From assembly GCA_011037195.1 (NCBI GenBank), contig JAAEAF010003071.1, forward strand, positions 48,250 to 112,249: a stretch of DNA of 64,000 bases, given 5' to 3'. Origin of the DNA: Triatoma infestans (taxonomy: Eukaryota; Arthropoda; Insecta; Hemiptera; Reduviidae). Positions 60,011 to 64,000 of the stretch are shown here, one piece after another; position 1 is the stretch's first letter; each line of letters starts with the position of its first letter. The translations under genes were made by a program, and so were the position numbers. Below the pieces are notes generated by a model, which was not told the origin of the DNA, made no database searches, and saw nothing but the letters and a program-made list of their open reading frames with translations.

Positions 60011-61390
60011 CACCATATAAAAGTAGACTCAATGGTGCCTTATCAGCCGCATCAAGGCACCACTAAGGATGTAACCACCACAGTTTTGAAGAGTACATTG
60101 AGTCGCGAGATCAACTTTGAAAACAAGTCTCAACCTTGAAAAGTTCACCACAGTCAATTTAAAACAAGCATGGGTTCTTATTAGCCACATTACGCATTAA
60201 CGAACGCTACATAATTCTACACTAATCACGCCAACATTCATACTCAACACTTTCAATCTTTACTCAGAAAATCGTTGAAATATAAATTGTGATTCGAATA
60301 TCAGTTCGTGTGTTCTTATTTTATCATTCATCACACACAATTATGGGGTGATATACGCAGCACTTATGGAGGAATAATCGATATATCAAACAGGCAAGTT
60401 TTGTACGAAATGTTTAAATTCCCGTATATATTACATATTACTTTAGAGCGTTTTTTTCTGTAATAGCCTGCTTCTTTTCGTAATCATCGACCGGTTTTGG
60501 GCGTACACCAATCTTCATGTCTACTTGACACCCAAAGACATCCTAAACATGGTCGAACGTCCAAAAAGCTGTTGATGACCACTAAATGAAGCAGCATATC
60601 ACGCAAACAAATTTCCAAAATTTTCAAGCTATTTCCAAACCCCCAAAAAATTAATTTTAGTTTTGTTTTCTTGTTTATTAAAACAGCAAGCTAGTTTATG
60701 ATTTCTTTATTTGTAACCTACAGGAATATACATATACATACAGTTTAGCGGATCTTGATTCTGTTAGTGCGACATTTAGGGGATTCTCTCTTTAGTCCAA
60801 CTTAAGTTTATTATAGCTTTTAATGGGGGAGCTTATTTATCACCTCCACACTTTGTAAAAGAAGTACTAATCTATTTTTTTATAAAAAAAAAAGAAAAAA
60901 AAAAAAGAAACGTTTGATTGAGAAAAAACAGGTATTATCTAACTCATCAATTTCCCACTCTGACATTTGGCTGGCTATGGTCCCATTCAATTACTTATTC
61001 TTCTTTTGTGAATACTTTTATTTAAAGTTTTTTTATAGGTTCTATTATAGCAATAAATTGCTTAAATAACAATCAAATGTGAGCGGTTATTAAAAATAGA
61101 ATTCGGATATGAAACGGCCACATAACATGCTCCTACTGCATTTATTAGAAATCAATGGGCATATTTTCCTTTAATATTGCAATGTTTACAAATGTTTAGG
61201 TTGCGTTTGCCATAATAAAAGATGGAAGCTAATTTGACTAATATGGCAGAGCCCACTGTTTCAACCAATGAAGTTTGTTGCGATAATTTAAACTTTAACC
61301 TAACTGACAGATCCTTCAGAACCCCCTCTTCTAAAATTAGTTTTTCCAGACAAATCTTTTCAAATAAAAATAAAGTTTTTATTCCATAAT
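60011..61390. other. AT-rich DNA; hairpin at 60465-60610
   Basis: Around 60465-60610, gcctgcttcttttcgtaatc, atcgaccggttttgggcg and later ggtcgaacgtcc, gatgaccactaaatgaagca can pair. This is the same family as 48779-48850. An A-rich run lies at 60886-60908. No gene recognised. Confidence 0.45.
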
Positions 61391-61394
61391 AATT

Positions 61395-61644
61395 AGTTAA
61401 CATTCCATGTTTCATGAAAAACGTTGTAGCAGTTTACGAGAAATATTAAAACCACTCAAAAAGCAAATACTGTAAAGTCGCAGTTTCAGACAACCGGATT
61501 TTTACAAATTTGGAATTCTAGCAATGCTCAATATTACATAGATTGTATTGAAAATTATTAATTGTATCAAAATGGTACTTTAGAGGAAAGTTTTAAGTAA
61601 CTTTCCCCCCAAACGCCCATTGAAAATCAATTTTCCTTAAAAAA
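61395..61644 (+). repeat. R1 fragment
   Basis: It has aaagtcgcagtttcagacaac, caaatttggaattctagcaat, actttagaggaaagttttaa and gaaaatcaattttcctta. It ends exactly where the complete copy at 61645 starts. Confidence 0.6.
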
Positions 61645-62501
61645 AATCTGGTGTGAAACACTCACACAACTTTCTCTTACTCCAGTTCTCAAAATGATAA
61701 TTGACAAATTTTATAGTTTGTGTACCAAATTTAATGAAATTCGTCGAAAACTGAAAAAACTGTTCAGTAAAAGCGCACTTCCGGTTTACTAATTTTCTTG
61801 AAACTCGGAATTTCAGTCATTTATTTATTTCTAACTAATTATGTTTGAATGATAGAATTGTGTAATGAACTAGGATAGCACTTTGATGAAAATCTAACCC
61901 CACCCCTCCACTAAAAGTGCTCTTAAAAGAAATTACCCAGAGAAATGTTTTAGATAAAAGTTGTAGATCTTTGCATGTTTAGTTTTATAAGAAGTTTCAA
62001 AAAAATCGTCGGAGCCATTTTTGAGAAAATTGCGAAAAAAGTGATAAATCATTTAGTAAGTGGTAAAGAAACGCACTTCCGGTTATCCGATTTTTTCAAC
62101 CCGGAATTTCAACAACATTTTAATTCTAATTTAACATTAGATTTAATGACAGAATGGTCTAATAAATTGAAATAGCACTTTAGATGGCAACCTAACCCCA
62201 CCCCATACCCCAAAAAGTGCCCTTCAGTGCAATTTTACCGGAGAGAATGTTAGCAAATAAAAGGTGTAGCTCTTTGTATTGCTGGTGATGTTTGGAGTTA
62301 AAGAAAATCGTCCGAGACATTTTTGAGGAAACGCAAAAAAGTAAAAAATTAAACTAGTAAAAGTGGTTACGTCCGGTGAGGAATTTTGGACAATAGTATG
62401 CGTCCCAGATCCACGGTGATAACCCTACTCGGAATATCCAAGTTTCAACGTTCTACGGTTTCGTTTTGAGGCTATGCTGTTCACCATACATACATACATA
62501 C

Positions 62502-62535
<34 letters not shown>

Positions 62536-62700
62536 ACAACACACACAAACCCACACACAACACAACACACAGACATGCTTAAAAAACCACTTTTTTGGAC
62601 TAGGGGACCTCAAGACGGATATTTCCGGTGAAAACTCGATATCGAAAATTTGACACGATTACAATACTTCCTCTTACTAGGAGTAAGAGAAAGTAAAAAT
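61645..62700 (+). repeat. R1, best complete copy
   Basis: The 5' end is ctggtgtgaaacactcacac, a potential hairpin (GTGTGA-aacac-TCACAC), followed by aactttctcttactccag. The 3' end is cttactaggagtaagagaaagt. The 15-mer actttctcttactcc at 5' is the exact inverse of ggagtaagagaaagt at 3'. Inside, the cacttccgg block recurs at 61776, 62074 and (degraded) about 62368, so the unit is about 296 bp. A CA microsatellite is at about 62504-62535. No coding sequence. Confidence 0.85.
62504..62535. repeat. (CA)n microsatellite inside R1
   Basis: About 15 CA units, in the same place relative to the 3' end as in the copies at 1-715 and 51285-52275. Confidence 0.9.
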
Positions 62701-62950
62701 GTTTCAAATAAAAGTGATATGCATTCACGTACGTAATAAAATAATATACGAATTTGAAAGAACAATCATTGGAACCCCGTTTTGGAGTAAATTTAAAACA
62801 AACTAACAAAAAAAATTAGTAAATTCGCAATTCCTTTAGGTATTACCAACTAAAACCTTCGTATCAGATGCGGTACTAATAACCAAACGGAATACAAAGC
62901 TTGAACTTCTTGCAATTTTTCGAGTTTTAAGTTATTTACTCCACATATAC
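62701..62950 (+). repeat. R1 fragment, head-to-tail with complete copy
   Basis: It begins within an internal unit (tttcaaataaaagtgatatg, gagtaaatttaaaa) directly behind the 3' end of the complete copy. It goes to aaacggaatacaaagcttga and cgagttttaagttattt. Confidence 0.6.
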
Positions 62951-62992
62951 ACGCCGCGCGATAGCTGAGTTGGTAGCATTAATTGTGCATTA
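62951..62992 (+). repeat. tRNA-like SINE head fragment
   Basis: gccgcgcgatagctgagttggtagcatt has a box A-like tagctgagttggtagc. No B box follows in position, and the sequence turns AT-rich after about 40 bp, so it is a truncated SINE and not a tRNA gene. It is of a different type from the SINE at 28945. Confidence 0.5.
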
Positions 62993-63794
62993 CAATAGAT
63001 TCATCAGTCAGTTATAAAATCACAATTAGTTACATAAGTTAATTAAAATTTATTCGGGGGCAAATATTAATTTCAATATAAATTGAATCATCATAATTAC
63101 GTTTGTATTGTAATAACGCACTCATGCACCACAAATATAGCACACCACATTCGATATTAAAGTGAAAATAAAAACATTTTCTTTTTTTCTTTGATATTTT
63201 CCAGCCTAGTGGATCCGATCATTATTTTAATGATTCTAATGAAAATGATCAAAAGCAGTACCTATTTCTGATTTTATTTTTTATTTTTTTGCATATCCAA
63301 TTTCACGAACTAACAATGCACATTGATGGAACATACAGACAATTAAATACAAACCATCTGCTTTGTACAATAATAGACACCTCTCCATATATTGAACTAA
63401 CTATATGTTCAATATAAACAGGCGTTTCAGGGTGGAGAGCAGTTCATTTGATGTACAGATAGGTGTTATTGGTTTTACGCTAGTTTTTTTTTTTGTCTTG
63501 TTGCTTGTTCATCTGTGTAATAATAGAAAACTCAATACTCTTGTTATGTGAATGTATAACAAGTAACCAAACACATATCGACTGCTCTTGTTGTTGAACT
63601 CTATTTCATAAAATACAAAATAATATGGAATATTTTTTTTCTATAATTTACTATTAACTGATATATTATTATTACTGGTCCATATATTTCAACAGTTTTT
63701 TTTTTTTACAAAATTTATCTATAGAAAGTAAGAAATTTGTTAAAGAAGGGGTTCTTTTGTTTGAGGAGCAAAACTTACGCGAAGATGTAAACAA
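62993..63794. other. AT-rich DNA without recognised genes
   Basis: A small inverted pair, tatattgaactaac / gttcaatata, occurs at about 63388-63415. No gene recognised. Confidence 0.45.
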
Positions 63795-64000
63795 TATTTA
63801 TGTTTGGCCGTTGTTAATTAAACAAGCTAAAAAATTAGTTGGCTGGGACCAAAGAAGAAACTTTTTATCTTTTAAAAAGTTTATTCGACGTTTCGGACAT
63901 CCTTAGTGTCCTTCCTCAGGAACTACAAAACAGAAAATATGGATATCAAGAAAATTGTATGATAAAGTTAAAACATATAACAATTAAACAATATTAGAAA
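63795..64000. mobile_element. Palindromic-element arm, cut by window end
   Basis: atttatgtttggccgttgtt, aattaaacaagctaaaaaat and agttggctgggaccaaagaag match the left ends at 42430 and the inverted right end at 34960. The motif CGACGTTTCGG...TTCCTCAGG (minus strand 63886-63920) is followed by gaactacaaaacagaaaata and gtatgataaa, as at 42570-42605. The second arm, if present, lies beyond 64000. Confidence 0.75.

Noticed and set aside
62951..62992. Possible tRNA gene (+)
   Set aside because: Box A-like sequence only. No anticodon arm or B box in place.

Overview
The window looks like intron and flanking DNA from an arthropod genome, most likely an insect. It is AT-rich, has no bacterial-style operons, and is dense in short eukaryotic repeats. 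The only host coding sequence I can support is one exon, 15859-16222 (+). It encodes the N-terminus, TM1 and TM2 of a biogenic-amine GPCR that best resembles the insect 5-HT2 (5-HT2B-type) serotonin receptor. It has a good splice acceptor 220 bp upstream of its ATG and a GTAAG donor after codon 121. I found no second exon, so everything to the right end (about 47.8 kb) is probably intron 1, and everything to the left is probably upstream intron, 5'UTR or promoter. The insect assignment rests on this exon and the repeat content. I suspect Hemiptera but cannot prove it from sequence.

Most of the rest is transposable-element debris. (1) A ~1 kb dispersed family, here called R1, occurs about 20 times on both strands. 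Its ends carry a small hairpin plus a 15-nt subterminal inverted repeat, its body holds ~296-bp internal units, and a CA microsatellite lies near the 3' end. This layout recalls DINE/HINE-type Helentron derivatives. (2) Four solo LTRs with exact 4-5 bp target duplications (12785-13131, 41923-42224, 49029-49413, 54255-54588) and one head-to-head LTR palindrome (1250-1703). At least three of the five sit inside R1 copies. (3) A canonical but dead Helitron (11058-11938, TC...CTAG, A^T insertion) with a helicase remnant. (4) Three mariner copies: two related ~0.93 kb elements around an assembly gap (44661-45592; 46351-47105) and one older copy (57825-59352) whose transposase is interrupted by DNA that also lies inverted 1.4 kb away. 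(5) Two long foldback-type elements with TA target sites, CAGGG...CCCTG at 26807-27594 and a longer one at 31212-32842. The second holds a fused N/C-terminal remnant of an insect transposase. (6) A pogo/Tigger-like MITE (52708-53087), a hAT-like palindromic element rich in AATTAC (39909-40945), and tRNA-derived SINEs.

A further group consists of large palindromes whose arms carry the motif CCTGARGAAGG-stem-CCGAAACGTCG (20326-20640, 34730-34960, 42430-43050, 63795-64000). The motif resembles a hammerhead ribozyme core as known from Penelope-like elements, but it is not canonical. These palindromes and the R1 family are the least explained structures in the window.

The rest is AT-rich DNA in which I see no gene. 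No rRNA, functional tRNA, CRISPR array or intact transposase was found.
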